Assembly (NCBI RefSeq): GCF_002834225.1
Contig: NZ_NNSR01000063.1
Location: forward strand, 1 to 64,000
Length of the DNA: 64,000 bases
Direction: 5' to 3'
Source: Ruminococcus bromii
GTDB lineage: Bacteria > Bacillota > Clostridia > Oscillospirales > Acutalibacteraceae
The notes below the pieces were generated by a model, which had not been told where the DNA came from, made no database searches, and worked only from the letters and a program-made list of their open reading frames with translations. The position numbers were made by a program, and so were the translations under genes. Shown here piece by piece: positions 54,464 to 63,044 of this stretch (positions within the stretch are counted from its first letter, which is position 1; each line of letters starts with the position of its first letter).

Positions 54464-55079
54464 TTAAATCCTGCTCCCTCATTCTTTTGATTTCGTCCAT
54501 AATCATGGTTGTTGCACCCTTAAGCTCTCTTCTTCCGCTGTCCGGAGTAAGTCCGAGCTTTTCGGGTGTGAGGGGCTTTCCAAAGTGAATAACCCTTTTT
54601 GCAAATGTATGCTTTTTGTTGCCTACGATTGTAATGCAGGCAGGAACAACAGGCACCTGCATTTGCTGTGCAACAAGAGCACATCCGCTGCGGGGACGCA
54701 TAAGCTCACCTGTTTTGGAACGACCGCCCTCAATAAAGATTGTCATAATCTCGCCGTCACGGATAAGGTCTTCGCCTGTCTTGATAGCCTTGCCGTCACC
54801 TGCACCCCTTTCAACGGGGAATGCACCGAGCGCACGGATTAACGCACCGAAGAATTTATTTTTAAAAAGTTCAATTTTTGCCATAAAAAACAGTCTGCGC
54901 TTTTTCTGCGACAAACCGAGAAGAACCGGATCTGAGTTTGAAATATGGTTGCTTGCAATAATCAAGCCTCCCTCAAGCGGAAGCGGCTGTTCAATTACGG
55001 TTATATATCTGTACAAAAGTTTGAAAATAGGCTTGCAGACAACTTTGCCGACTGCGTAAAGTGCCTTTGACTGTCCCAT
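54444..55079 (-). CDS. plsC: 1-acylglycerol-3-phosphate acyltransferase
   Basis: PlsC makes phosphatidic acid; gpsA in this window supplies the glycerol phosphate. The 211 residues contain the catalytic HxxxxD as NHISNSD. The second motif, normally PEGTRS, is IEGGRSKTGEL. AAGGAG precedes the ATG, which overlaps the cmk stop by one base (TGATG). A hydrophobic stretch near the N-terminus would anchor it in the membrane. Confidence 0.93.
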   Translation of the reverse strand: MGQSKALYAVGKVVCKPIFKLLYRYITVIEQPLPLEGGLIIASNHISNSDPVLLGLSQKKRRLFFMAKIELFKNKFFGALIRALGAFPVERGAGDGKAIKTGEDLIRDGEIMTIFIEGGRSKTGELMRPRSGCALVAQQMQVPVVPACITIVGNKKHTFAKRVIHFGKPLTPEKLGLTPDSGRRELKGATTMIMDEIKRMREQDLIEYKKG

Positions 55080-55747
55080 CAGATATTCTCCTTTATAACG
55101 GAAATTATTTTTTCGACCGACTGCTCAAAATCAAGCTCTGTTGTGTCTATCATAACACAGCCCTCGGCAGGCTTGAGCGGAGCAGTTTTGCGGTGAGTAT
55201 CGTTGTAGTCACGGGTTATTACATCGTTTAAAATGTCGTCGTACTTTACATCCATACCCTTTTCAACAAGCTCCTTATATCTTCTTTCGGCTCTTGCCTC
55301 GGGGGAAGCTGTGAGGAAAATTTTAACCTGAGCGTCAGGCAGAACAACTGTGCCGATATCTCTGCCGTCCATAATCACATTATGAGTTTTTGCCATATTT
55401 CTCTGCAAATCAAGAAGATATGCTCTTACAATCGGTACGGCAGAAATTTTTGACGCCATCATTGACGCCTCGGGAGTTCTGATGAGTCCGGACACATCTT
55501 CGCTGTCAAGCAGAACAATCTGCTCGCCCTTTTCATTGAATGTTAGGTCAACTGTGATTTTAGAAAGCAAATTCTTTACCGCATTTTCATCTTCGGGAGC
55601 AACGGAGTTTCTTGTTGCCGAAAGTCCGATTGTACGGTAAAGCGCTCCTGTATCAACATAAATATAGTCAAGTGCCTTTGCAACTCTTTTTGCAATTGAG
55701 GATTTTCCTGCGCCTGCAGGACCGTCCAAAGCGATTGCTATTGACAT
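55079..55747 (-). CDS. cmk: Cytidylate kinase
   Basis: Cmk phosphorylates CMP and dCMP. The 222 residues include GPAGAGKSSIAKRVA (P-loop), VDTGALYRTIGL, the DGRDIGTVVLP motif and SPEARAERRY. AAAGGA stands ahead of the ATG. The cmk-plsC-ispH-rpsA order is standard in Clostridia. Confidence 0.96.
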   Translation of the reverse strand: MSIAIALDGPAGAGKSSIAKRVAKALDYIYVDTGALYRTIGLSATRNSVAPEDENAVKNLLSKITVDLTFNEKGEQIVLLDSEDVSGLIRTPEASMMASKISAVPIVRAYLLDLQRNMAKTHNVIMDGRDIGTVVLPDAQVKIFLTASPEARAERRYKELVEKGMDVKYDDILNDVITRDYNDTHRKTAPLKPAEGCVMIDTTELDFEQSVEKIISVIKENI

Positions 55748-55788
55748 AAATTACATCCTTTCAATCAAAATTATTATGTATAATCAAA

Positions 55789-57030
55789 TCAGATATATGC
55801 ACTGTTTTCTCCTGCAAGCCGTCCGGTACTCCATGCAATTTGGAGGTTAAAACCGCCTGTGTAGGCATCGCAGTCAATTACTTCGCCTGCAAAATACAGA
55901 CCGCTTACAAGCTTGCTTTCCATGGTTTTCGGGTTGATTTCGGAAGTTTTTACACCGCCTGAGGTTATGATTGCCTCCTCAATCGGTCTGAAACCGCTGA
56001 TTTCAACCGTAAAGCATTTTAGAATTTCACAAAGAGCGTGCCGCTCCTCCTTTGTAATTGAATTACACTTTTTGTCAAAGGGAACTCCCCAGCGTTTGAG
56101 AACGGGAACTATGATTTTTCTCGGCAAAAGCTTTGAAAATGCGTTTGAAACATCACGGTTTGAATTTTCTTTAAAATCATTTTGAATACGCCTGTCGAGA
56201 TGTTCAAAATCAAGTGCCGGCTTGAGGTCAATTTCCGCAATGTAGCGGTCGGGCTGAATAACGCGGAGGTGTGAGCTTGCCGACAAAATCATCGGACCGC
56301 TCATTCCGAAATGTGTAAACAGCATTTCTCCAAAGTCGCTGTAAACAGTTTTTTTACTGTTCTTATCAACTATTCTGAGCGCAACATTTTTAAGTGCAAG
56401 CCCCTGCATATCCTTGCATTGTTTATCGTTGGAAGTAAACGGTACAAGGGACGGTTTTAACGGAACAATTGTGTGTCCTGCCTGTTTTGCAAGTGTATAT
56501 CCGTCACCTGTCGAGCCTGTGAGCGGATAACTTTTTCCGCCGCAGCAGATAATTACGCTGTCGGCATAGTAGGTGTTTTCTTCGCATTTAACGCCTATAA
56601 CTGCACCGTCCTCAAGGATAAGGGAATTTGCTGTGTCGCACACTATTTTACAGCCGGATTCAACGGCATAATTATGCATTGTATCAACAACATCTACAGA
56701 TCTGTCGGATGCCGGAAACACACGGTTTCCTCTTTCGGTCTTTGTTTTAAGTCCTTTGGATTCAAAAAATTCGATTGTATCCTCGGGAGTAAATGCGTTG
56801 ATTGCCGAGTAGAGGAATCTTCCGTTTACGGGAACATTATTGATAAAAGTCTGTACATCGCAGTTGTTGGCAAGGTTACATCTTCCCTTGCCCGTTATCA
56901 TAATTTTTCTGCCGACACGCTTGTTCTTTTCGATTATCGTAACTGACGCACCGTAGAGTGCCGCAGTTGCACCGGCCATAAGACCTGCCGCACCTGCCCC
57001 GATTACCACAACTTTTTTACTTGTCATCAT
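55789..57030 (-). CDS. HI0933/YhiN-type FAD-dependent oxidoreductase
   Basis: A 413-residue flavoprotein with a Rossmann FAD motif (KKVVVIGAGAAGLMAG) at the start. The GKGRCNLAN motif near residue 49-57 and ATGGxxYPxxGSTGDG (CGGKSYPLTGSTGDG) are typical of the HI0933 family. The late stretch GGVKTSEINPKTMESKLVSGLYFAGEVIDCDAYTGGFNLQIAWSTG is cofactor-binding. Its substrate is unknown. The ATG overlaps the RpiR gene by 14 bases. Confidence 0.93.
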   Translation of the reverse strand: MMTSKKVVVIGAGAAGLMAGATAALYGASVTIIEKNKRVGRKIMITGKGRCNLANNCDVQTFINNVPVNGRFLYSAINAFTPEDTIEFFESKGLKTKTERGNRVFPASDRSVDVVDTMHNYAVESGCKIVCDTANSLILEDGAVIGVKCEENTYYADSVIICCGGKSYPLTGSTGDGYTLAKQAGHTIVPLKPSLVPFTSNDKQCKDMQGLALKNVALRIVDKNSKKTVYSDFGEMLFTHFGMSGPMILSASSHLRVIQPDRYIAEIDLKPALDFEHLDRRIQNDFKENSNRDVSNAFSKLLPRKIIVPVLKRWGVPFDKKCNSITKEERHALCEILKCFTVEISGFRPIEEAIITSGGVKTSEINPKTMESKLVSGLYFAGEVIDCDAYTGGFNLQIAWSTGRLAGENSAYI

Positions 57031-57913
57031 CTTCTATATTACCCACTATCTCCATTTCACGGTTGGTATAAACTCCGTCACGGTTCCACACAAGCTCAAG
57101 TCTGCGGAATGTGTCGGAAACCTCATCCTTCTTTTTAAGCACGGTTGCAACGATGAGAGCGTTGATAAGACTTAACGGCGCAACGAGTGAATCGACAATT
57201 GAAGCCATATCGCTTCTTGCAATAAGTACTGAATCGGCACTTTGAACAAGCGGAGAAACCATACTGTCGGTAATTGCAATTGCGTGAGCACCTCTTGAAC
57301 GGGCAAAATCCATTGCCTCAACCGACATTGAACTGTAACGTGGAAATGAAATACCAATCATAACATCTTTGTCGGTGATTCTGAAAATCTGTTCAAAGGT
57401 TTCGGTTTGACTGCCGCTCGTTATAACACGCACATTGTCAAAAATCATTTCAAAATAATATGCAAGGAAATTTGCGATTGCGGCTGTTGAACGCACACCG
57501 AATATGTAAATACGCTCTGCCTTGCAGATTTCGTCAACTGCACGGGCAAAATCTTCATGGGAAGTTTCTTCAATGGTTCTGCGGATTTTGTCGATATCCT
57601 GATTAAGAACGCTGTCAAGCACATTGTCATTGCCGATACGGTTTGAGGTAACTTCGATTCGCTGAACAGATGTGAGCTTGTTGCGAATCATCTCCTGCAT
57701 TGCTTTTTGAAGCTTAGGGTAGCCGTCATAGCCGAGCTCGGTGGCAAACCGTACAACAGTACTTTCGCTGACTCCGACAGTTTCGCCGAGCTTTGATGCG
57801 GTCATAAATGCCGCCTTATCGTAATGCTCTTCGATAAAAAGAGCAATTCGTTTTTGTCCCTTTGAGAGGGAATTCATCATTAAATCTATTCTTGTAAGCA
57901 AATGAGTAATCAT
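57017..57913 (-). CDS. RpiR/MurR-family transcriptional regulator
   Basis: A 298-residue regulator. The N-terminal helix-turn-helix (ASKLGETVGVSESTVVRFATELGYDGYPKLQKAM) is followed by a SIS phosphosugar-binding domain (about 125-260: RIYIFGVRSTAAIANFLAYYF, GISFPRYSS). RpiR regulators sense sugar phosphates and control sugar or amino-sugar catabolism. The ATG at 57913 is the first with acceptable spacing (GGGAG, then TTGAG); a longer frame has no ribosome binding site. It may bind the 12-bp dyad at 57992-58028. Its grouping with a flavoprotein and cmk is unusual. Confidence 0.88.
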   Translation of the reverse strand: MITHLLTRIDLMMNSLSKGQKRIALFIEEHYDKAAFMTASKLGETVGVSESTVVRFATELGYDGYPKLQKAMQEMIRNKLTSVQRIEVTSNRIGNDNVLDSVLNQDIDKIRRTIEETSHEDFARAVDEICKAERIYIFGVRSTAAIANFLAYYFEMIFDNVRVITSGSQTETFEQIFRITDKDVMIGISFPRYSSMSVEAMDFARSRGAHAIAITDSMVSPLVQSADSVLIARSDMASIVDSLVAPLSLINALIVATVLKKKDEVSDTFRRLELVWNRDGVYTNREMEIVGNIEDDDK

Positions 57914-57971
57914 TTTTCTCAATATCTCCCATTTTAAATAGTGAAAACAGATACACTGTCTTAACCAATTC

Positions 57972-58000
57972 ATTTTAGCACAAGAACTTGCAATTTACAA
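57972..58000 (-). promoter_or_regulatory. Promoter of the RpiR regulator
   Basis: On the minus strand TTGTAA (57995-58000) and TAAAAT (57972-57977) are 17 bases apart. The -35 box lies inside one arm of the dyad at 57992-58028, so a protein bound there would interfere with transcription. Confidence 0.6.
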
Positions 58001-58028
58001 TAAGATATAAATTAAATTATTGTAAATT
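57992..58028. promoter_or_regulatory. Perfect 12-bp inverted repeat between RpiR and hisH
   Basis: AATTTACAATAA (57992-58003) and TTATTGTAAATT (58017-58028) are exact reverse complements 13 bases apart. The left arm covers the -35 box of the RpiR gene. The size suits a dimer or tetramer of a regulator; autoregulation by RpiR is the simplest guess. Confidence 0.6.
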
Positions 58029-58124
58029 TTACGGAATTATGAAATATGCGTCGGTTTATGTTGCAATAATAAAGGTTGTATGGTAAAATTGTTTAACAGA
58101 AAGCAAATGACGGAGTTGATAAAA

Positions 58125-58748
58125 ATGATATCGGTTATTGATTACGGCGCAGGCAACATTCGCAGTGTTTACAAGGCGTTAAAGCACATCGGCTGCGACT
58201 GCGTGATTACAAGAGATAAAAACGAAATTTTAAATGCAGACGGTGCTGTTTTGCCGGGTGTCGGTTCGTTTGGCGATACAATGGATACAATGAAGTCCTA
58301 TGGCATTAAAGACACTGTTATTGAGTACATAAACAGCGGGAAACCGTTTTTAGGCATTTGTCTTGGACTTCAGCTCCTCTTTCCTGAAAGTGAAGAGAGT
58401 CCGAATGTAAAAGGTCTTTCGGTTTTTGACGGTACAATCACAAAGATTCCGTCAGGCGAAGGCTTAAAGATTCCGCACATCGGTTGGAACAGCCTTAAAA
58501 TCAATGAAAAGAGCAGACTTTTCAAAGGCATCGAACAGAATGCATATGTTTATTTTGTTCACTCATATTTTTTGAACGCAAGCGACAGGAGCATTGTTTC
58601 GGCTCAGACAGAATACGGTGTTACAATTGATGCCGCTGTTGAAAAAGGCAATGTTTTTGCAACTCAGTTTCATCCGGAAAAAAGCGGTGAAACCGGACTT
58701 AAAATTCTCAGAAATTTTGCCGACATTGTAAAAGGCAGGGAGGAATAA
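58125..58748 (+). CDS. hisH: Imidazole glycerol phosphate synthase, glutaminase subunit
   Basis: HisH releases ammonia from glutamine for HisF. The 207 residues begin [18 protein letters not shown]. The nucleophile is in [12 protein letters not shown], and the His-Glu pair is in TQFHPEKSG. The ATG at 58125 is chosen: CGGAG lies upstream, and the 15 extra codons of the longer frame do not match the family. hisF follows after two bases. Other his genes are not here. Confidence 0.95.
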   Translation: MISVIDYGAGNIRSVYKALKHIGCDCVITRDKNEILNADGAVLPGVGSFGDTMDTMKSYGIKDTVIEYINSGKPFLGICLGLQLLFPESEESPNVKGLSVFDGTITKIPSGEGLKIPHIGWNSLKINEKSRLFKGIEQNAYVYFVHSYFLNASDRSIVSAQTEYGVTIDAAVEKGNVFATQFHPEKSGETGLKILRNFADIVKGREE

Positions 58749-58750
58749 TT

Positions 58751-59506
58751 ATGTACGCAAAAAGAATAATCCCCTGCCTTGATGTAAAAAACGGCAGAGT
58801 TGTTAAAGGTATGAGTTTTGTAAATCTTGTTGACGCAGGCGATCCCGTTGAATCTGCAATGCAGTATGACAAACAGGGTGCTGACGAGCTTGTATTTCTC
58901 GACATTACCGCGTCAAGCGATTCAAGAAACATCACCATTGACATGGTTGAAAAGGTTGCAAATTCAATCTTCATTCCGTTCACAGTCGGCGGCGGTATCA
59001 GAAGCGTTGACGATTTTAATGTTCTGCTCAGAGCCGGCGCAGACAAGGTGTCCGTAAATTCAGCCGCTGTTCATCGTCCCGAGCTCATCAGCGAGGCGGC
59101 TTATAAATTCGGCAGTCAGTGCGTTGTTGCCGCTATAGATGCCAAGAGAAGCGGAAACAGCTGGGAAGTTTATGTGAACGGCGGAAGAACTCCTGTAGGT
59201 ATGGATGCAATCGAATGGGCTGCTAAGTGTGAAGAACTCGGTGCAGGCGAAATTTTGCTCACAAGTATGGACGAGGACGGTCAGAAAAAAGGCTATGACA
59301 TTGCACTTACAAGGGCAGTTTCAGAAAAGGTGAACATTCCTGTTATTGCAAGCGGCGGTGCGGGCGCTCTTGAGCATTTTTATGATGCGTTTACCGAGGG
59401 CAAGGCTGACGCAGTTCTTGCGGCATCTCTCTTCCACTTTGGCGAAATTCCGATCCCCAAGCTAAAAAAATATCTCAACGAAAAAGGAATTTCGGTCAGA
59501 CTTTAA
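58751..59506 (+). CDS. hisF: Imidazole glycerol phosphate synthase, cyclase subunit
   Basis: HisF uses ammonia from HisH to close the imidazole ring, producing imidazole glycerol phosphate for histidine and AICAR, which returns to purine synthesis. The 251 residues form a TIM barrel with the catalytic Asp11 ([15 protein letters not shown]) and the second Asp in AAIDAKR near 130. [14 protein letters not shown] and the ASLFHFGE motif bind phosphate. GGGAGG precedes the ATG. All the residues of a standard histidine enzyme are present. Confidence 0.96.
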   Translation: MYAKRIIPCLDVKNGRVVKGMSFVNLVDAGDPVESAMQYDKQGADELVFLDITASSDSRNITIDMVEKVANSIFIPFTVGGGIRSVDDFNVLLRAGADKVSVNSAAVHRPELISEAAYKFGSQCVVAAIDAKRSGNSWEVYVNGGRTPVGMDAIEWAAKCEELGAGEILLTSMDEDGQKKGYDIALTRAVSEKVNIPVIASGGAGALEHFYDAFTEGKADAVLAASLFHFGEIPIPKLKKYLNEKGISVRL

Positions 59507-59523
59507 TAAAGCAAACAAAGTTT

Positions 59524-59551
59524 ATGGTTGTGCGAATGCACAGCCATTTTT
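59524..59551 (+). terminator. Terminator of hisHF
   Basis: ATGGTTGTGC (59524-59533) pairs with GCACAGCCAT (59538-59547; one G-U pair), followed by TTTTTG. Confidence 0.8.
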
Positions 59552-59558
59552 GTTGCAT

Positions 59559-59591
59559 AAAAAGGCGGTCATACTGCTAAGTACAACCGCC
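59559..59591 (-). terminator. Terminator of the Sas6 gene
   Basis: GGCGGT (59564-59569) pairs with ACCGCC (59586-59591), with further partial pairing inside. On the minus strand the stem is followed by TTTTTATG. Confidence 0.65.
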
Positions 59592-59616
59592 AAATGTTAA
59601 TTAGATTGTTTAATTA

Positions 59617-61824
59617 TTAAACAAGAAGTCCGGAAACTATTTTCTGAATCAAAGTTGAATCAACAACATTAGCCTCTCCGTCACCATTTATATCAGCAAC
59701 CTTAAGTGTTTCGCTGTCAAATTCTACAAGGCTTACAACATACTTCTGTACAAGTGTTGCGTCAACAACAGTTACTCTGCCGTCACGGTTAACATCGCCC
59801 TTGAGAGTTTCATCGGGCGAAGAAGAACCTACAACAAATGTTTTTGTTGACTCTGCTTTGTTGCCGTTTGCATCAACTGCAACCACACCGATTGAATATG
59901 TGCCGTCGGCTGTCGGAATCCATACATATGAATCTGCTGTTGAGCTTTGAACGGTTTCGCCGTTCACCGTAAATGTGTAAGTAACATCTCCTGTTGCATG
60001 ATAGCTTTCTGCGGAAAGTGTGATAGGTGTGCCTGCATTCTGTCCAGAATTGAGGTTTGCGCCAAAGTTCACTTCAAGCGGAGCTTCGTTTATTTCTGTG
60101 TCGGGAAGAAGTGCGCCGATTCTTGCAAGCGGAACTGTGATGTTGTCGATATCCTCTTTCTCGTGTGAGGTTGAAGGATCGTAGCTGTACTCAAGATTTG
60201 CCTGATCAAGCATTGACGGATCATGCGGAAGTGTGTCCATGCCCGATGTGCCGTATGTGAGAATCTGCATTGCACCGATACCCTGTGTTTCAATGTAGCT
60301 GCGGTCAATACCTAAAGTATTGAGCGGAACTGCAATTTCGTAAACATAGCCGTATGAGTTCTTGTAACCTTCATCGAAGAAGTCAACCCAGTTTGAGTTC
60401 ATATCGAGGTTATCGCCCATTACTCTTGAACCCTTTGGAGCGTTGATACCGAAGATGGAAGTGCTTTTTGTGCCGTTAGCGTATTTGATTTTAAATCCGT
60501 TTTTATTGTCCTGAGCCTGAAAGCTTGTTACACCGATTGGAATTCTTGTATCATAGTTGAACATATATGTTCCGTCTGTGTCTTGAGTATCTGCCTTAAA
60601 GATTGAAGCACCGCCGTTTGAGTTGTTGGAGTCAAAGGCAACAAGTGTGTCTATATGAGTTGTAAAGCCTGTGCCTCCGTCTTTTGCAGTGCCGTTTGTG
60701 CAACCCCATGCGAACGGATTGGTATACACAGAACCGTCCTTGTTTGTACCTACTGCCTTGCCTGTTGCCTGCTTTGCAGGGTCAATTGACAAAGCAAGAT
60801 ACATAGGAATACTGTTTCTCCAAGGACGGGCTTCATTTGATGCGGCAAAGTTGTCCTCGGGAGAAGTTATGTATGTTGTGTTAGCCATTTCAAGCAGGAA
60901 ATAAAGATTATCGTCGTCCCATGCACTGTAGAGAGCATAAGCATCCCACGGCTGTTCATGCATTGAAGAAGGCATATAAACTCGGGGATCATCGTTTGCA
61001 ACACCCTGAGCAATAATCATTGAGCTGTCCCAGTCGCTTAAATCACCGTCAACAGAGATTGTCTTATGCTTGCCGAGCTGCATTTCAGGGTTTGTGCCGT
61101 AATAGCCGCCCTCAGGCTCTGTTGTATGGCCGTCTGATTTAGCGGAGAAAGTTGTCTTTGACGCTGTAAAAGTCTTTTTGAAGGTATATGTCTGCTCCGT
61201 TTCAACCCCGTCTGCACCTGTTGCATAGAGTGTAAGCGAAATTCTTGAGTTACCAATTTTACCCTCGCCGACTTTTACCGAATCACCGTTTACAAACTCT
61301 TTCTTAGCTGAACCGTCAACTGAGTAATAGCCCTTGTCGGCATTCTTTAACGCAAGCTTTACATCAAGTGATTCTGTTGAAAAAGCCGTATTGTTTGCTG
61401 TAAGTGTGTAACCGTAAGCGTGATCATCAGGCTTGCCGTAATCAATCCACTGCTTTTCGGCTGTGAGCATTTTACATTCGCCGGCTTTGAGTGAAAGACC
61501 TGCTGCCTCAGGATACTGCTCCTTACCCTTGCCTTTTTCAAGACCGTTGTTGAAGATGATTTTTTCCGATTTAAAAGAAGACGCAAAGCTTGCCTTATAA
61601 AGACCGCTGTCCTCTTTTGTCATAAGCTCTCCCGGCCATTCGGCATTTTCCTTTGTGCCGTATGCGTAAACATAAACATCCTTCCATCCGAACTTTGAGT
61701 TGTCAAAGTACACCTCTGAGCCTGACGATGTTGCTGCCGAAACGCCACCTGCCGACACAATAAGTGTTGAAAGCACCATAAGTGCGGCAAGAACAATGCT
61801 CGTGAATTTTCTTGTCCTTTTCAT
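59617..61824 (-). CDS. sas6: Starch-binding amylosome protein Sas6
   Basis: A 735-residue exported protein that binds starch and docks onto amylosome scaffolds; it has no catalytic domain. Order: signal peptide 1-31; CBM26 about 36-130 (VYFDNSKFGWKDVYVYAYG); Ig-like 140-220; CBM74-like block about 240-580; second Ig-like 583-665; type I dockerin 674-735 with two repeats (GDVNRDGRVTVVDATLVQKY, ADINGDGEANVVDSTLIQKI). This is the layout of R. bromii Sas6. From memory, ligand-contacting residues reported for its CBM74 include His289, Phe326 and Trp373, and this protein has His, Phe and Trp at exactly those numbers. AAGGAGG precedes the ATG. Confidence 0.88.
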   Translation of the reverse strand: MKRTRKFTSIVLAALMVLSTLIVSAGGVSAATSSGSEVYFDNSKFGWKDVYVYAYGTKENAEWPGELMTKEDSGLYKASFASSFKSEKIIFNNGLEKGKGKEQYPEAAGLSLKAGECKMLTAEKQWIDYGKPDDHAYGYTLTANNTAFSTESLDVKLALKNADKGYYSVDGSAKKEFVNGDSVKVGEGKIGNSRISLTLYATGADGVETEQTYTFKKTFTASKTTFSAKSDGHTTEPEGGYYGTNPEMQLGKHKTISVDGDLSDWDSSMIIAQGVANDDPRVYMPSSMHEQPWDAYALYSAWDDDNLYFLLEMANTTYITSPEDNFAASNEARPWRNSIPMYLALSIDPAKQATGKAVGTNKDGSVYTNPFAWGCTNGTAKDGGTGFTTHIDTLVAFDSNNSNGGASIFKADTQDTDGTYMFNYDTRIPIGVTSFQAQDNKNGFKIKYANGTKSTSIFGINAPKGSRVMGDNLDMNSNWVDFFDEGYKNSYGYVYEIAVPLNTLGIDRSYIETQGIGAMQILTYGTSGMDTLPHDPSMLDQANLEYSYDPSTSHEKEDIDNITVPLARIGALLPDTEINEAPLEVNFGANLNSGQNAGTPITLSAESYHATGDVTYTFTVNGETVQSSTADSYVWIPTADGTYSIGVVAVDANGNKAESTKTFVVGSSSPDETLKGDVNRDGRVTVVDATLVQKYVVSLVEFDSETLKVADINGDGEANVVDSTLIQKIVSGLLV

Positions 61825-61872
61825 TTTATTGATTCCTCCTTATTTTTAATCATTGGCAATATGATTGCTTTT

Positions 61873-61901
61873 ATTATAGCATTTTGCACTTGTTTTTTCA
61901 A
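61873..61901 (-). promoter_or_regulatory. Promoter of sas6
   Basis: On the minus strand TTGAAA (61896-61901) and TATAAT (61873-61878) are 17 bases apart, a strong promoter. The leader is about 42 bases and ends in a perfect AAGGAGG. Confidence 0.8.
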
Positions 61902-61922
61902 TTCATTATCACATTTTTGTTT

Positions 61923-61946
61923 CTTTGTACAAGTTATTGTGCAAAG
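61923..61946. promoter_or_regulatory. Near-perfect dyad upstream of the sas6 promoter
   Basis: CTTTGTACAA and TTGTGCAAAG, separated by GTTA, are reverse complements with one mismatch. The dyad lies 22-45 bases upstream of the -35 box, where an activator would bind. It lacks the central CG of a catabolite-control (cre) site. The cognate regulator is unknown. Confidence 0.5.
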
Positions 61947-62005
61947 TTTTGTAGGCTTAATTAAACAAAGTTTATTTTGACTATATCACAACATATTTTG
62001 ACCAT

Positions 62006-62040
62006 AAAAATCCGCTGACAGTTTATGTCAGCGGATTTAA
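62006..62040 (-). terminator. Terminator of the SseB-family gene
   Basis: AAATCCGCTGACA (62008-62020) pairs perfectly with 62026-62038 around GTTTA. On the minus strand TTTTTATGG follows. It separates the SseB gene from sas6. Confidence 0.85.
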
Positions 62041-62067
62041 TGTTTTTCAAAAACAATATTTGAATAA

Positions 62068-62886
62068 TCAGTTTTCTTTCCTGTAGAAAGGTTCAACACC
62101 CTTTACTGCATTTTTTGCAAAATCCATTGAATACGGCATCATTGAAAGCTGGATTTCATCGTCAAGGAACGGATTTGCAACCTTGCTGATTGCATCGAAT
62201 GTGCTTTCCATATCACCGAAGAAATCAACCACAATGAAATAGCTCTTCTGACCGTTCTGCTCAATCAAGCGAAGATATGCAGCATTTACGGTCGGCTCTG
62301 TGCTGAAGTGATTTATCAGGGCAGCCATAAGATCAATAGGATATTCTTTTGGCTCTCCGAGGCTTATCGGCGCACCGGGTTCAATAGTCTGCTTTTTAAG
62401 ATTCATATAATCCTTCTGCTGTTTAAAGGAATGAACCATCTGTTTAGGGAATGTTACGCTTTTGCCGAAAGGATTGATTACAAAGCCTACTACATCAGCC
62501 TGCGGGTCCATTACCATCTGTGCTATACTGTCAAAGTCAGTAACAACCTTCTGTGACTCCTGGGTGTCCTTCCACTTGAAAAGCTCATCGGTATCTGTGA
62601 ATACGCCAAAGAATTTTTCTTTGTTGCCGTTTTCAAGAAGTCTGAACTGAACCTGAGTTGACTGCTGCATAACAGTCTGACCGTTGGTTGTTTTAGCCTC
62701 TGTCTTTGGTGTTACCTTTGCGGGGAGAATGAATTTTGCTTTCATAACCTCATCAATCATCTTATTGATATTTTCGGTTGTGTTGTCCTCCTGCATCTTT
62801 TCAATTGCGGCAACGAGATCGGGATTCTTAATCTGCTCTGCCGGCACTTTGCTTCCTTCCATTTTTGCGCCTTTAAGTTTGCTCAT
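62068..62886 (-). CDS. SseB-family protein
   Basis: A 272-residue soluble protein with two SseB-like halves. The segment FFGVFTDTDELFKW...ADVVGFVINPFGKSVTFPKQMV is typical of the SseB N-terminal domain; the C-terminal half (PTVNAAYLRLIEQNGQKSYFIVVDF) resembles the SseB C-terminal domain. SseB was named for enhanced serine sensitivity in E. coli; its biochemical role is unknown. The N-terminal 60 residues are charged and helical. GGAGGT precedes the ATG. Despite lying between two starch genes it shows no sign of secretion or of carbohydrate binding. Confidence 0.82.
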   Translation of the reverse strand: MSKLKGAKMEGSKVPAEQIKNPDLVAAIEKMQEDNTTENINKMIDEVMKAKFILPAKVTPKTEAKTTNGQTVMQQSTQVQFRLLENGNKEKFFGVFTDTDELFKWKDTQESQKVVTDFDSIAQMVMDPQADVVGFVINPFGKSVTFPKQMVHSFKQQKDYMNLKKQTIEPGAPISLGEPKEYPIDLMAALINHFSTEPTVNAAYLRLIEQNGQKSYFIVVDFFGDMESTFDAISKVANPFLDDEIQLSMMPYSMDFAKNAVKGVEPFYRKEN

Positions 62887-62910
62887 GCTTTGTTACCTCC
62901 GTTATTCTTA

Positions 62911-62965
62911 TGTATAATTTTTGTCCGGCACCACGGCAATGGTCTGATTCCGATAACATTGCCGG
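62911..62965 (-). promoter_or_regulatory. Possible promoter and dyad of the SseB-family gene
   Basis: On the minus strand TTGCCG (62934-62939) and TATACA (62911-62916) are 17 bases apart, 25 bases ahead of the start codon. The -35 box lies in one arm of an 8-bp dyad, CGGCAATG (62934-62941) with CATTGCCG (62958-62965). The dyad has no U-run, so it looks more like an operator than a terminator. The boxes are weak matches. Confidence 0.35.
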
Positions 62966-63044
62966 ATGTCGGATGCGTCACCGTCACTGAAAATATTATA
63001 CGGTGAAGTAAAATTTTTATTGTGATGAAAAACTGTAAATTTCA

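Noticed and set aside
62934-62965. CGGCAATG/CATTGCCG dyad as a terminator of the amylase gene
   Set aside because: No U-tract follows on the minus strand, and one arm coincides with the likely -35 box of the SseB-family gene.
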